Assembly: GCA_019058365.1 (NCBI GenBank)
Contig: JAHPZE010000003.1
Coordinates: forward strand, 62,001-126,000
DNA from: Promethearchaeota archaeon
GTDB lineage: Archaea > Asgardarchaeota > Lokiarchaeia > Sigyniarchaeales > SOKP01
Length of the DNA stretch: 64,000 nucleotides
Direction: 5' to 3'
Positions 17,864 to 26,173 of this stretch are shown here, one piece after another. The notes beneath the pieces are model-generated. The model did not search any database and was not told where the DNA came from. It was given only the letters and a program-made list of their open reading frames with translations. The translations under genes and the position numbers were made by a program. Position 1 is the stretch's first letter, and every line of letters starts with the position of its first letter.

Positions 17864-18364
17864 ATGGAAGATTCATTAAAGCAATGGTTATCTGATAATA
17901 AAATTCAATATATCTTACACACGCACCCGGCAGTATTTACTGTTCCTGAGGCTAAAATTCATTGTGGACATATCCCTGGAACTCATTGTAAGAATTTACT
18001 TATCAAAAATAAAAAATCTGGACAACTCTATTTAGTTACCATTCCTCATCAAAAACGTTTAGATTTAAATCAATTCCGTAAAATGATAAATGCTCCAAAA
18101 GTTCGTTTTGCAGGCCCTGAAGAACTTTCTGAAACGTTGGGTATTACACCCGGTGCGGTTTCTCCAATTGGATTAGTTAATGATACCGATGACAAGGTAA
18201 TATTCATTATTGATGAAAGTCTATGGAATGCGAAAGAGTTATGTTGTCATCCAAATGTGAACACCGAAACCTTACAAATCTCCGGAAGAGATTTTCGAAA
18301 ATTAATCAAGGCAACGGGTACATCTATGGAAATTAAAATTCTTCCATATTTAGAGCACTCTTAA
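17864..18364 (+). CDS. YbaK/ProX-type aminoacyl-tRNA deacylase
   Basis: A 166-aa single-domain trans-editing protein that probably hydrolyses Ala-tRNA(Pro) or a related mischarged tRNA. The fold signatures are KIQYILHTHPAVFTVPEA, GTHCKNLLIKNKKSGQLYLVTIP with the conserved Lys, RFAGPEELSETLGITPGAVSPIGL and the C-terminal CCHPNVNTETLQIS. These best match ProXp-ala (the PrdX/YbaK group). A tRNA-Pro gene lies 1 kb away, which is probably coincidence. The start ATG is preceded by an AT-rich promoter-like stretch. Confidence 0.9.
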   Translation: MEDSLKQWLSDNKIQYILHTHPAVFTVPEAKIHCGHIPGTHCKNLLIKNKKSGQLYLVTIPHQKRLDLNQFRKMINAPKVRFAGPEELSETLGITPGAVSPIGLVNDTDDKVIFIIDESLWNAKELCCHPNVNTETLQISGRDFRKLIKATGTSMEIKILPYLEHS

Positions 18365-18429
18365 CTTAAAAATTAAAAAAAAAATGATTGATATGTAATT
18401 CTTAAATTTATTTCTTCTCGTTTTTTTTA

Positions 18430-18810
18430 TTATCTCTCTAAAGCTGCGCTAGCTTTATTTAGATTATCAACTCCAAGAACTATTCTATTATTTTCAGCTA
18501 AATAGATCAAGTCAATATTAACTCCAGCATTACCTATTTTTCGAGCCATCTTTCCCCCAGTGCCGGGTTTTCCTACAACATTCCCGATATCTATAACCAA
18601 TACATCGCGTATAGCCCTTACTTCAAAACCAGCATCTTCGAGTGCCCATTGAGCTGTGGTTTCATCTTCAACCAGAATATGGACGACACCTTCACCTTTT
18701 TGGGGAAATGCACATAATCCTTCCATATTAATGCCATTTTTGCCTAAAGCCTCACCCATATCAGCTAGAGTACCTGGTTTATTTTTCAAAATAACGGTTA
18801 AATCTTTCAT
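18430..18810 (-). CDS. Tandem ACT-domain protein
   Basis: A 126-aa protein made of two ACT-type ligand-binding modules: MKDLTVILKNKPGTLADMGEALGK opens the first and GGKMARKIGNAGVNIDLIYLAEN lies in the second. ACT pairs bind amino acids and regulate enzymes. With no fused catalytic part, this one probably acts as a free regulator. It has one of the better ribosome-binding sites in the window: GGAGG at 18820-18824 on the minus strand, 9 nt before ATG. No amino-acid biosynthesis gene is adjacent, so the ligand is unknown. Confidence 0.85.
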   Translation of the reverse strand: MKDLTVILKNKPGTLADMGEALGKNGINMEGLCAFPQKGEGVVHILVEDETTAQWALEDAGFEVRAIRDVLVIDIGNVVGKPGTGGKMARKIGNAGVNIDLIYLAENNRIVLGVDNLNKASAALER

Positions 18811-18943
18811 TATTTTATTCCTCCTACTTCTATTTACTTTATTTATTAGATTAGATCTAAATTTGTTATCTCAAGATTTTTTTCCATTGCTTAATTATGT
18901 CTTTTCCCTATTTAAGCTTTCTTTTAAATTTTCTAAAATACCC

Positions 18944-19108
18944 AGATTACATTATAAACGATCCCAATATCCTAAAGCTTTAAAATTATTTGAAGACGCA
19001 ATTCAGATTTTAGATAACCTTAAAATGAGCGTTGAGCCTATAACTGAAACTCTTAAAGAAAATATTGAATTTATCAAAAATGAGATGGAAAAAAAGCCAA
19101 TTAATTAA
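18944..19108 (+). pseudogene. TPR-repeat fragment without an intact start
   Basis: Plus-strand codons here read LHYKRSQYPKALKLFEDAIQ and ILDNLKMSVEPITETLKENI, a typical tetratricopeptide helix pair, ending at TAA 19106-19108. Upstream the same frame runs into low-complexity Phe/Leu-rich sequence that does not look like TPR and overlaps the ACT gene promoter. I read it as the 3' end of a decayed TPR gene. The gap after it up to the tRNA is AT-rich and empty. Confidence 0.4.
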
Positions 19109-19289
19109 TCAAAAATATCGAAGCTTGTGAATATACTCTTTTTTATTATATCTCTTTTTAGATCACTGCAGAAATGTAAAAATAATCTTAAATATTACCA
19201 AATCATACTAAATTCTTACTATTTTGACTAAGATATTTACCTAAAAACTTTCTGTAATAATTTTAAAATTTTAAAAAAGGGTAAAATTT

Positions 19290-19311
19290 TCCTTTAGAAC
19301 ATACTCCACTA
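19290..19311 (-). repeat. Dispersed 3' element, copy next to tRNA-Pro
   Basis: Directly after the discriminator base of tRNA-Pro the minus strand reads TAGTGGAGTATGTTCTAAAGG and then A/T-rich sequence with a run of six T. The core GGAGTATGTTC is identical to that of the other copies. Only the core is present here. Confidence 0.5.
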
Positions 19312-19385
19312 TGGGGTAGGAGGGACTTGAACCCTCGACCTCCTGATCCCGAACCAGGAATCCTACCAAGCTGGACTACCACCCC
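19312..19385 (-). tRNA. tRNA-Pro (anticodon CGG)
   Basis: A 74-nt cloverleaf on the minus strand. The acceptor is GGGGTGG/CTACCCC with one mismatch or wobble, discriminator A. The anticodon arm is CCTGG-TTCGGGA-TCAGG, giving CGG, which decodes proline CCG. The T arm is GAGGG-TTCAAGT-CCCTC. No intron is present and the 3' CCA is not encoded. It is followed at once by the GGAGTATGTTC repeat and a T-tract, probably its 3' flank and terminator. Confidence 0.95.
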
Positions 19386-19568
19386 ATTTCGAACATTTCT
19401 CGTAATCCTTATACCTTAAACCCATTCCTTTTTCCCAAACTAAAAAAAATAAAAAATTTAAAAACCTCTATTATGAACGGACTCTTTCTCATCCCACCTC
19501 AATCCATACAAACCTTACCTTACCGTTTCAAATAAAATATATATCCTAGGGTTCTTAAATTCTTACTT

Positions 19569-20048
19569 TTACTTTTCATTTATTTGTTTGCCAAATTTAA
19601 TGGCATTTTTTGTTCCGATCCACAATATTTTTCTAAATTTTCTCTGGTTGATTACTTCGGCTCCTGCTTCTTCTACTTTTATTTTCATATATTCTAATGC
19701 TTTTCCACCAGTAAAACGAGCAGTGTTAAATACAATCGCTTTTTTTCCACTAAGATTTCCCATTCTTGCTAAGATTTCATCAAAAGCTTTTGGTGGAAAA
19801 TTTCCATATGTGGGCATACCGAAAATAATTAAATCATAACTTGCAGCATCAAGAATATTCAATTCCGTTTCTATTGCTGAAAAATCTTTATTTTCGAACT
19901 TGTCTAACAATTTTATCTTTTCAATAAATTTCCCGGTTATTTCGACTGGAAAGTAACTCACTTCATGAGTAGCCAGAGCACTCGCAATAGCTTCTGCTGT
20001 TTTTTTCGTTCTTCCTCCCATTGTAAAATATGCAATTAGAATTTTCAT
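19569..20048 (-). CDS. Flavodoxin
   Basis: A 159-aa FMN protein. MKILIAYFTMGGRTKKTAEAIA carries the phosphate-binding loop, FGMPTYGNFPPKAFDEIL the loop stacking on the isoalloxazine, and VFNTARFTGGKALEYM the third FMN contact. The P-loop has GGRTKKTA instead of T-x-T-G-x-T, so phosphate contacts differ slightly. It would act as a one- or two-electron carrier in place of ferredoxin, or as a flavodoxin-domain subunit. A DUF1326 protein lies 71 bp upstream on the same strand. Confidence 0.88.
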   Translation of the reverse strand: MKILIAYFTMGGRTKKTAEAIASALATHEVSYFPVEITGKFIEKIKLLDKFENKDFSAIETELNILDAASYDLIIFGMPTYGNFPPKAFDEILARMGNLSGKKAIVFNTARFTGGKALEYMKIKVEEAGAEVINQRKFRKILWIGTKNAIKFGKQINEK

Positions 20049-20119
20049 AATAAACAGTAATTTTTGAATAAACTAATTCTTTTGGATTGGTTATAATAAA
20101 AAGAGAAAAATTGTAATAT

Positions 20120-20758
20120 TTAGAATTTCCTTGACTTTCCTTGCAAATCAAAATTTGCTATCATCCCACTTCTATTCTTAAACTCCCAATTTTTTCCAAA
20201 ATCATTATATTTCCAAAAGTGAGTGTTACAAATTTTGAAATCTGAGAGGAACATACCAAAAAGAGAATTTTGAAGTCTTTGAGGATTTTTCCCATCGAGT
20301 CCCGGAGCATAGGATAATTTCATTTCTCCATTAGGCATAGTAATGTGGTAAGTATTTCCTTCTTGATTTAGATTAATATCGACATATTTTATTCCTAAAA
20401 TCTTTTTTAAAAGTATCGCACCAGGTATATTGTTAATAAAAAGAGGTTCTAAATACCTCCTTTGTTCTTCAGTAGTTTTATTACTAATATATAGCCCTCC
20501 TTCTCCACCTTTTGGCAGAACATCAGCAGCTTTATTAGAATATAAATCAATTACATTAATAGCCAATACTCCACTAATATCTACATCTCCAATTTTTCCC
20601 TCATTATATTGGAACAATTGAAATGATTTGCATGGAGTTTCTCTGTCTCTCCCAAAATAATATGAACAGAGCCCCTCTGATGCGCATGCCTCATACCACA
20701 CACCTTTCATACTCCAACTAATTCTCTCACTAATTTCTTTAGCCATTATTTCACCCAT
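20120..20758 (-). CDS. DUF1326-family protein
   Basis: A 212-aa protein beginning ISWSMKGVWYEACASEGLCSYYFGRDRE, the hallmark of DUF1326 (tryptophan, then GVxYEAC and a Cys pair), followed by GKIGDVDISGVLAINVIDLYS. The family is of unknown function. The conserved cysteines and a metal-like pattern suggest a redox or metal role. The adjacent downstream flavodoxin on the same strand supports a redox theme (inference). An in-frame Met five residues in is a possible start. Confidence 0.75.
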   Translation of the reverse strand: MGEIMAKEISERISWSMKGVWYEACASEGLCSYYFGRDRETPCKSFQLFQYNEGKIGDVDISGVLAINVIDLYSNKAADVLPKGGEGGLYISNKTTEEQRRYLEPLFINNIPGAILLKKILGIKYVDINLNQEGNTYHITMPNGEMKLSYAPGLDGKNPQRLQNSLFGMFLSDFKICNTHFWKYNDFGKNWEFKNRSGMIANFDLQGKSRKF

Positions 20759-20867
20759 TTAGTTTAATTTTAATTGAATTTTAAATTTTATGGCCTAGCA
20801 TTTATAATTAAGAAGAAACATTTATTAAATCATTCTATAAAACAAAATTAGTTAAAAATAAAAGCTT

Positions 20868-20905
20868 CTACTCAAGAACATACTCCGTCCTTTCTTATCT
20901 CACTA
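20868..20905 (-). repeat. Dispersed 3' element, short copy
   Basis: Minus strand: GTGAGATAAGAAAGGACGGA, then GTATGTTCTTGAGTAG and a TTTTATTTTT tract. It keeps the GAGAYRAGAAG box, the GGAGTATGTTC core and the T-tract. It lies 110 bp upstream of the DUF1326 start, with no minus-strand gene before it. Confidence 0.55.
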
Positions 20906-21000
20906 TTAAATCCTGCTTTTTCCGCATCTGCAAAATAATTTATTTGTTATCGAAATCAAATTTAAATTTTTTTATTTCTTAAGTATAATTTATAATTACT

Positions 21001-21603
21001 TTGGAGATTATAATGGTAAAAAATAAAATTAGACCTAATCCATATATTTACCCAATGCCTCTAGTTCTAATTGGTGCAAATGTTAATGGTAAAGCAAATT
21101 TCATGCCGCTTGCTTGGATTAGTATGGCAGAACATGAACCTCCTATGATTTCAATATCCTCATCTAAATCTCATTATACAAATAAAGGAATAGTAGAAAA
21201 TCAAACGTTTAGTGTCAATACACCCTCAGAAGATATGATTAAATCCGCAGATTATTGTGGCTTAAAATCTGGCAAAGATATTGATAAATCAAAGATATTT
21301 GAAATTTTTTATGGAGAATTAGGAACAGCACCAATGTTAATAGAGACACCCTTAAACCTTGAATGTAGAGTAGTGAAAATAGTAGACACTAAAGATTTTA
21401 TCGCCCCTGATAAAAGAGGACATTATATTTTTATTGGCGAAATTGTTCAAGCATATTCAGGTGAGGAATATCTTACAAATGGAATCCCTGATATAAAAAA
21501 AATAAATCCATATACACTTACCCAAATCGATGCGAGTTATTGGAAAATTGGTGAAAAAATCGGTAAAGCTTGGAGTATTGGAAAAGATTATTCTACTAAT
21601 TAA
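21001..21603 (+). CDS. Flavin reductase-like FMN-binding split-barrel protein
   Basis: A 200-aa flavoprotein of the split-barrel family. Signatures are PMPLVLIGANVNGKANFMPLAWISMAEHEPPMISIS near the start and HYTNKGIVENQTFSVNTP, forming the FMN-binding strand-loop-strand. The later part (GTAPMLIETPLNLECRVVKI, HYIFIGEIVQAYSGEEYL) completes the barrel. Such proteins reduce flavin or ferric compounds or serve as electron relays in anaerobes. The start shown is the first ATG of MEIIMVKNK; the second Met is equally possible. Confidence 0.88.
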   Translation: MEIIMVKNKIRPNPYIYPMPLVLIGANVNGKANFMPLAWISMAEHEPPMISISSSKSHYTNKGIVENQTFSVNTPSEDMIKSADYCGLKSGKDIDKSKIFEIFYGELGTAPMLIETPLNLECRVVKIVDTKDFIAPDKRGHYIFIGEIVQAYSGEEYLTNGIPDIKKINPYTLTQIDASYWKIGEKIGKAWSIGKDYSTN

Positions 21604-21874
21604 TCTTATATTTTTTTTAATGAATATTAATCCATGTATTTAACTCTCAATTTATAATAAGGATTTAATAGTATCTGAATTATTCATAGTAAGATATACC
21701 AAATTATTAACAAAAAGATCTTTATCTTTTGAATTTTATTTTTCATTTTAATCATCATCTCAAATTCATTAACATTCTTATTTTTATAATCACTGAATTT
21801 TGCTAAAAATACTGAACCAAATTAATCATCCGAAAGATTCTTTATTATTATAGAGAGAATTATCCAATAAAAAT

Positions 21875-22408
21875 TTAATCAGTTCTATGAATTGGTTGAT
21901 CTATTGCCTTTAAATAGTAAATCCTAAAATTTATTCCTTTTAATTTAACCACAACATTAATAAAAATGCCCGGACCCCATTTTGGACCTTCTCGAAATAT
22001 CATCTCATATGTACTCCCATATAGCTTATATTCGTTTGTAGGTAAAGCTGAAATTATTTCTGTACCATATATTAACCATAAACGCTCAAGGCTTATTGTT
22101 GAGGGGAATTCCAAAACACCACTTGCGTGAATTTTAATAACTACTATTAAAGGTTTTCCATCTGGTGGTGAAATTGGCATAAAATCACGCCACATATAGG
22201 TCTCTAAAGAATATGTAATATTCCCTTCATGAATCTCCTCCTGTGCTGTATATATACCAGGTTCAATATAATAATCCCATTTAGGATTTGAATTAGTTCC
22301 GTTAAGATTCACTAAAACACTTATTATACTGAAAGGAATTACAATAATACCTATAATAATTATGATTAATATAATAAAGCTTGAATTCCTCTTCAAGAGT
22401 ATAAACAA
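21875..22408 (-). CDS. Membrane-anchored extracellular protein of unknown function
   Basis: A 177-aa protein with one strong N-terminal membrane helix (FIILIIIIIGIIVIPFSIISVLV) and no Lys-rich cytoplasmic domain after it. The remaining 145 residues are beta-rich, with Trp and Tyr and many Gly/Pro turns, suggesting an Ig-like or lipocalin-like sandwich outside the cell. I do not recognise the family. A dispersed repeat lies 100 bp upstream of its start. Confidence 0.65.
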   Translation of the reverse strand: MFILLKRNSSFIILIIIIIGIIVIPFSIISVLVNLNGTNSNPKWDYYIEPGIYTAQEEIHEGNITYSLETYMWRDFMPISPPDGKPLIVVIKIHASGVLEFPSTISLERLWLIYGTEIISALPTNEYKLYGSTYEMIFREGPKWGPGIFINVVVKLKGINFRIYYLKAIDQPIHRTD

Positions 22409-22507
22409 TCCGTTTCTTAATTTTTATTTACTAAATAGGATTTTTATGTTTTTAAACTTATTTGTCTAAGATTTAAACAATTCAAAAATTAAAAAAAATA
22501 AAATCCT

Positions 22508-22612
22508 TGCTCGTGAACATACTCCTTCCAGCTCTTCTCGTCTCAAACCAAGTATTTCTTCTCATCCATTTCTAAGCTACAAATCCTCATACCCTAAGCT
22601 TGAACTGTAAAT
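22508..22612 (-). repeat. Dispersed 3' element, medium copy
   Basis: Minus strand: a diverged 5' half starting AGTTCAAGCTTAGGG, then GGTTTGAGACGAGAAG, then GGAGTATGTTCACGAGCA and TTTTATTTTTTTT. The ordered boxes match the long copies at 24714 and 30758. No minus-strand gene directly precedes it. The rest of the 22.41-22.71 kb gap is AT-rich with no gene. Confidence 0.6.
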
Positions 22613-22709
22613 TGTCAGTTTATTCAAAATTTAATGAATTTAAAATCCAAATAATTATATGTACAACTGTAAAAATTATTCATAGAGAATCGAAAATCTA
22701 TTTAGAAAA

Positions 22710-23987
22710 TTGAAAAAAAAAACCTATATTCTATTAGGATTAGTAATTGGTTTGCTTTTTAGCTCTTTACCTCAATTTAAATTATCCAGGTTTGATCACC
22801 AGAATAATAAAAACAATAATTTAAAGATTAAAACTAATGAATTAGACGAATCATGGGAAAATGCTTTTGAATTTTTTGGATTAGATATGGTTATTGATTT
22901 AAATGATTGTATTTATGTTATGGCAGCTGAAAATTACTATTCAGGTTTGGGTTATTGGTATTATGGTGATCTAATATTATCAAAGTACAACAGCACTGGA
23001 GATCAATTATGGAGTTTTAATTTAGAGGGATTAAGATTAGATTATTCTGTGATTGCTATCGATTCAAAATCTAACCTATATTTAGCAAGCATGTTTGATA
23101 ATTATTCAATAACGCCCAACATGATATTGTTTAAATTCAATTCTTCTGGGGATTTAATATGGCAAAAAACATGGGATGGAGGAGGTAATGGAGATATTGT
23201 CGATATTGGTGTTGATTCAAAAGATGATATTTATATTTATGGGACTGCGGATTTAACTGAAGAATTCAAATCAAGTTTATTTATAGTAAAATATAATAGT
23301 TCTGGTGATCAACAATGGGTGTATCTTTATGGAGAATTAGAGGGATTTTATGAAGGAGAGGATATGGAAATTGATTCAAATGGTAATTTAATAGTATCAG
23401 GTTTTTACTATATCCAAGGGGATTCTTCTAATTGGATAAGATGCTATAATCAGTCTGGAATTTTGAAGTGGGAAATGATTAGTGAACAGGGGGGTTATTA
23501 TAATCTAGCAATAGATTCTTCGGATAATATAATTGTTGGAGGAAGATCATATATAGTGAAATATAATGATTTAGGTGATTTAATATGGGCATGGCAACAT
23601 CATTTTGAATTTTATTGGTCAATTGATATAACATTTGATTCTTTTGATAATATATATGCAGGTACGATTATAAGCATCCCAGAAGACCACCATAATTATG
23701 ATCTATATGTTGTTAAAATTAATAGTTCTGGAAATTTTGATTGGTATTTAACATGGGGTGGTGCAGGTGATGAAGATTTAATCGCAATTGATATTGACTC
23801 AAGTGACAATATCTATATATTATCTGATCATTTTCTACTAAAGAATCCAGAAAGTAATGGGAAATCACTCACTAATGAGAAATTATGGTCATTTTATCTG
23901 ATTATGTTTGGTATCTGCTTCTCTATTTCTGCGATCTCGTTGGTTCTTATTGTAAAGCGACGAGGTCGTAAAATGGAAATAAATTAA
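22710..23987 (+). CDS. Surface beta-propeller protein (SBBP-like repeats) with C-terminal membrane anchor
   Basis: A 425-aa protein starting at TTG. The N-terminus is a signal peptide (three Lys, then YILLGLVIGLLFSSL). The body has about six repeats of the form LYLASMFDNYS...ILFKFNSSGDLIWQKTWDG, with alternating SKDDIYIYG and KYNSSGDQQWVYLYG units, as in SBBP/propeller proteins of Asgard and Chloroflexi surfaces. The C-terminus has a membrane helix (FYLIMFGICFSISAISLVLIV) and the basic end KRRGRK, so the propeller faces outward. It probably binds a ligand or partner on the cell surface. Confidence 0.8.
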   Translation: MKKKTYILLGLVIGLLFSSLPQFKLSRFDHQNNKNNNLKIKTNELDESWENAFEFFGLDMVIDLNDCIYVMAAENYYSGLGYWYYGDLILSKYNSTGDQLWSFNLEGLRLDYSVIAIDSKSNLYLASMFDNYSITPNMILFKFNSSGDLIWQKTWDGGGNGDIVDIGVDSKDDIYIYGTADLTEEFKSSLFIVKYNSSGDQQWVYLYGELEGFYEGEDMEIDSNGNLIVSGFYYIQGDSSNWIRCYNQSGILKWEMISEQGGYYNLAIDSSDNIIVGGRSYIVKYNDLGDLIWAWQHHFEFYWSIDITFDSFDNIYAGTIISIPEDHHNYDLYVVKINSSGNFDWYLTWGGAGDEDLIAIDIDSSDNIYILSDHFLLKNPESNGKSLTNEKLWSFYLIMFGICFSISAISLVLIVKRRGRKMEIN

Positions 23988-24091
23988 ATCTAAAAGCAAA
24001 AATCTTAAGATTTAATTTAGCTAAAAGATAATGCAGACTTCTAATTTAATACTGTTCATGAAAGAAATAAATGATATTAATAATGTAAGCA

Positions 24092-24634
24092 TTAAAAGTA
24101 TCTCGCACCAAAAAAGAAGTAAGCATTCATCAGATAAGCATCAATTATACCAATTACTAAAAATGATAAAGTATTGATGATTGCTGATATTGAAAATACT
24201 GTTTTAGATGATAAGATTATCCTTGATCGATCTTCTGTCAAAAGCTTTTGAAATTCTGATTGATATAAAATCCATTCAATAATGATTACAATAATTTCAA
24301 TCACAAGCCAAATATAGAGTATAAAAATTATATTAAACGCTAATGAAAAATAAAATGCTAAGTGGGTAGCTGGAAATGTGATAAGGTTGACTAGTATTAC
24401 AGATAGTAATAATTCTCGTTTACCCACTTCATGTGACCTCGAAATATCATAAAGAACACCATATTCAATAAATGTATTAAGAAAGAAAGTCCCAACCAAA
24501 GCTATTATTATGAAAACGGGATACTCCCAAAAAGCAATCGGTACGATACCTGCTGGGATATATAAAATTGTACTAGATATAAACGCGATGAATACCACAA
24601 ATCCAATAACTCCAATATAATTTCGAAGCCTCAT
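24092..24634 (-). CDS. Multi-pass membrane protein
   Basis: A 180-aa protein with about five membrane helices: IGVIGFVVFIAFISSTILYI, WEYPVFIIIALVGTFFLNTF, LLLSVILVNLITFPATHLAFY, IIFILYIWLVIEIIVIIIEW and FSISAIINTLSFLVIGIID. There are no catalytic residues that I recognise. The helix distribution and the small size resemble uncharacterised Asgard integral membrane proteins. It converges with the propeller gene. Confidence 0.65.
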   Translation of the reverse strand: MRLRNYIGVIGFVVFIAFISSTILYIPAGIVPIAFWEYPVFIIIALVGTFFLNTFIEYGVLYDISRSHEVGKRELLLSVILVNLITFPATHLAFYFSLAFNIIFILYIWLVIEIIVIIIEWILYQSEFQKLLTEDRSRIILSSKTVFSISAIINTLSFLVIGIIDAYLMNAYFFFGARYF

Positions 24635-24713
24635 AATGAAATTGTAGATAATGTACTTTTTAAGCTTTTGTGCTCATAAATTTAGTTTTCTATAAATATG
24701 AAATTACCGAAAT

Positions 24714-24867
24714 TGCTCAAGAGCATACTCCTTCCCGTCTTATCTCAAAAAAGCATTTAACAAAACTTACCATCTCCATCCACACCACAATCCCCTACAC
24801 GTTAAGCTTGAACCTTGTGATTCCTCTTTCAACACTATACACCAGTGCTATTGAGAGCAGCGTGTTA
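24714..24867 (-). repeat. Dispersed 3' element, long copy after the Rossmann-type gene
   Basis: Minus strand, beginning just 7 bp past the stop of the gene at 24874: CTGCTCTCAATAGCAC, GTGTTGAAAGAGG, GAATCACAAGGTTC, AGCTTAACGTGTAGGGGATTG, GAGATAAGACGGG, GGAGTATGCTCTTGAGCA. It aligns end to end with the tail after the 23S rRNA gene. The GAATC-ACAA-GGTTC hairpin is kept with a G-U pair where the 23S copy has G-C. The T-tract is absent here. Confidence 0.65.
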
Positions 24868-24873
24868 AGAATC

Positions 24874-25365
24874 TTAAGAATATAACTTCCTTAAATATGA
24901 TTTTAATGTGTCAATATTTTTAAAGTAAAATAAGCTTTCCTCTTCCTTAAAAAAAGGTTTTAATAAACCTCCTCTTTTAAGGACTTCTGTAATTTCCGCA
25001 TCTCTTAATACGAATACTTTTGTCTTTTTAGAAAGTTCTCTAAAGGAGAGGATGATTCCCATTTCGATCATATGACCTCCTTTATCGTGTTCTATAATCA
25101 TGATGATTTCATTCGAAAATTTAGCAATAAGATCAAATTTAAAAATTAAATTCTCAAGATGGGTACGTCTAAATTCTTTTTCAAAAAATCCTAGGTTATT
25201 CTTAACAGAATTTACAATCTTTTGTACTTCTTGAAGAGTAGTGAAAGCTTCTTCATTGTACGAACCACAAATAAAGATCTTGTTTTTCTTCAAATCGTAA
25301 ACTGAAAAAATATTAGTAAATTCATCTAAAAAATCATCCCATGCATTATCGTGTGAAAACTGCAT
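24874..25365 (-). CDS. Rossmann-like protein resembling TIR/nucleoside deoxyribosyltransferase folds
   Basis: A 163-aa protein. FICGSYNEEAFTTLQEVQKIV opens a Rossmann-like fold, and IIMIIEHDKGGHMIEMGIIL followed by KVFVLRD resembles the E-x-D/G-x-x-E-x-G-x segment of nucleoside 2-deoxyribosyltransferase and TIR-like N-glycosidase folds. A function on nucleotides or NAD-like compounds is possible but not shown. It is divergent from a winged-helix regulator across a 173-bp region with two inverted repeats. This arrangement is typical of a repressor-controlled effector. Confidence 0.55.
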   Translation of the reverse strand: MQFSHDNAWDDFLDEFTNIFSVYDLKKNKIFICGSYNEEAFTTLQEVQKIVNSVKNNLGFFEKEFRRTHLENLIFKFDLIAKFSNEIIMIIEHDKGGHMIEMGIILSFRELSKKTKVFVLRDAEITEVLKRGGLLKPFFKEEESLFYFKNIDTLKSYLRKLYS

Positions 25366-25408
25366 TCTCTACTCCCAATAAATATAAAATAAATTAGAAA
25401 TTCATTTA

Positions 25409-25430
25409 TGGTATAATTTATTATATACCA
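25409..25430. promoter_or_regulatory. Inverted repeat, candidate operator
   Basis: Arms TGGTATA and TATACCA are perfect inverses separated by 8 bp. The site lies 43 bp upstream of the minus-strand gene start and 109 bp upstream of the winged-helix gene start. It includes a TATA-like centre, so binding there would block transcription of the minus-strand gene. Confidence 0.5.
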
Positions 25431-25440
25431 ATAATAATTG

Positions 25441-25458
25441 ACTCAATTAATTTTGAGT
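25441..25458. promoter_or_regulatory. Second inverted repeat, candidate operator
   Basis: ACTCAA-TTAATT-TTGAGT is a perfect 6-bp-arm palindrome located between the two divergent genes. It is 10 bp from the first inverted repeat, about one helical turn, so a dimeric regulator could occupy both. Confidence 0.45.
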
Positions 25459-25538
25459 TAAATTTAAATAATTGATTATGCATATTTAATTTGAAATTAG
25501 ATGAAATATAGAATATAAATAATGAGAGTGAAAAAGTT

Positions 25539-25880
25539 TTGGATACTCCCAAAAACCTTGAAAATATAAGGAAAGAATTGGAAATCATATCAGAAAAGAC
25601 ACGATATAAGATACTGCTAACTTTATTAGCTAGTGAAAAATCTCTCTCATTCAGTCGATTTAGGGAACTTTTACCTTCTATTCCAGAGAATACTCTGAAT
25701 TATCATCTTAAAATCCTTAAAGAACAAAATTTTATTAAAAATGAAAAAAGAATGGGATACAAACGTTCTGAACCTCGCTCTTTTTATTCTCTTAGGAAAA
25801 AATCCATTGATCTGCTTGGAAATTTAGGTTTAAATGATGTGAAAGAAGAATTTCAAGCGTTATTTAAACAAATGACATAA
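25539..25880 (+). CDS. Winged-helix (ArsR-like) transcriptional regulator
   Basis: A 113-aa DNA-binding protein starting at TTG. SEKTRYKILLTLLASEKSLSFSRFRELLP is helix 1-2, and ENTLNYHLKILKEQNFIKNEKRMGYKRSE is the recognition helix and wing, matching the archaeal HTH_5/ArsR class. No metal-binding Cys are present, so metal sensing is unlikely. The protein lies divergent from a Rossmann-type gene, with two palindromes between them, and probably represses one or both. Confidence 0.85.
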   Translation: MDTPKNLENIRKELEIISEKTRYKILLTLLASEKSLSFSRFRELLPSIPENTLNYHLKILKEQNFIKNEKRMGYKRSEPRSFYSLRKKSIDLLGNLGLNDVKEEFQALFKQMT

Positions 25881-25901
25881 TTTATTTTTTAAAAAAAAAA
25901 A

Positions 25902-25950
25902 CGCTGCTCAAGAACATACTCCCCCTCGTCTTGTCCGTTCCATCTCGTTT
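25902..25950 (-). repeat. Dispersed 3' element, short copy
   Basis: Minus strand: GACAAGACGAGGG, then GGAGTATGTTCTTGAGCAGC and a run of 12 T. The core is identical to the other copies and the T-tract is perfect. It lies antisense to the 3' end of the winged-helix gene. The remaining 25.95-26.17 kb sequence is AT-rich and carries the promoter of the serine dehydratase operon. Confidence 0.6.
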
Positions 25951-26136
25951 TTATTCTTATCACCACCCCCAAACACAAACAAAAAAAAATAAAAAACCAT
26001 AGCTAATATAACAGAAATTTTATAATCTTAAAAAACTCCTTTATTTAATATAACTAGACAAATTTATCAAAATATTGGACTCATAATTGTTATGACCATA
26101 TATCCTGAAATTGTATAATCTTATAGTTGTATTATT

Positions 26137-26153
26137 CTTTATATTTAAATATA
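26137..26153 (+). promoter_or_regulatory. Candidate TATA box of the serine dehydratase operon
   Basis: CTTTATATTTAAATATA is 21-37 bp upstream of the ATG at 26174. This is the distance expected for an archaeal promoter with a very short leader or a leaderless transcript. No ribosome-binding site is visible before the ATG, which supports the leaderless reading. Confidence 0.45.
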
Positions 26154-26173
26154 ACATTAAGTTGAAATAAGTT

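Noticed and set aside
18656..18940. N-terminal part of a 150-codon plus-strand frame
   Set aside because: It is antisense to the ACT gene and has no domain. Only the TPR-like end after 18944 appears to be real sequence of a former gene.
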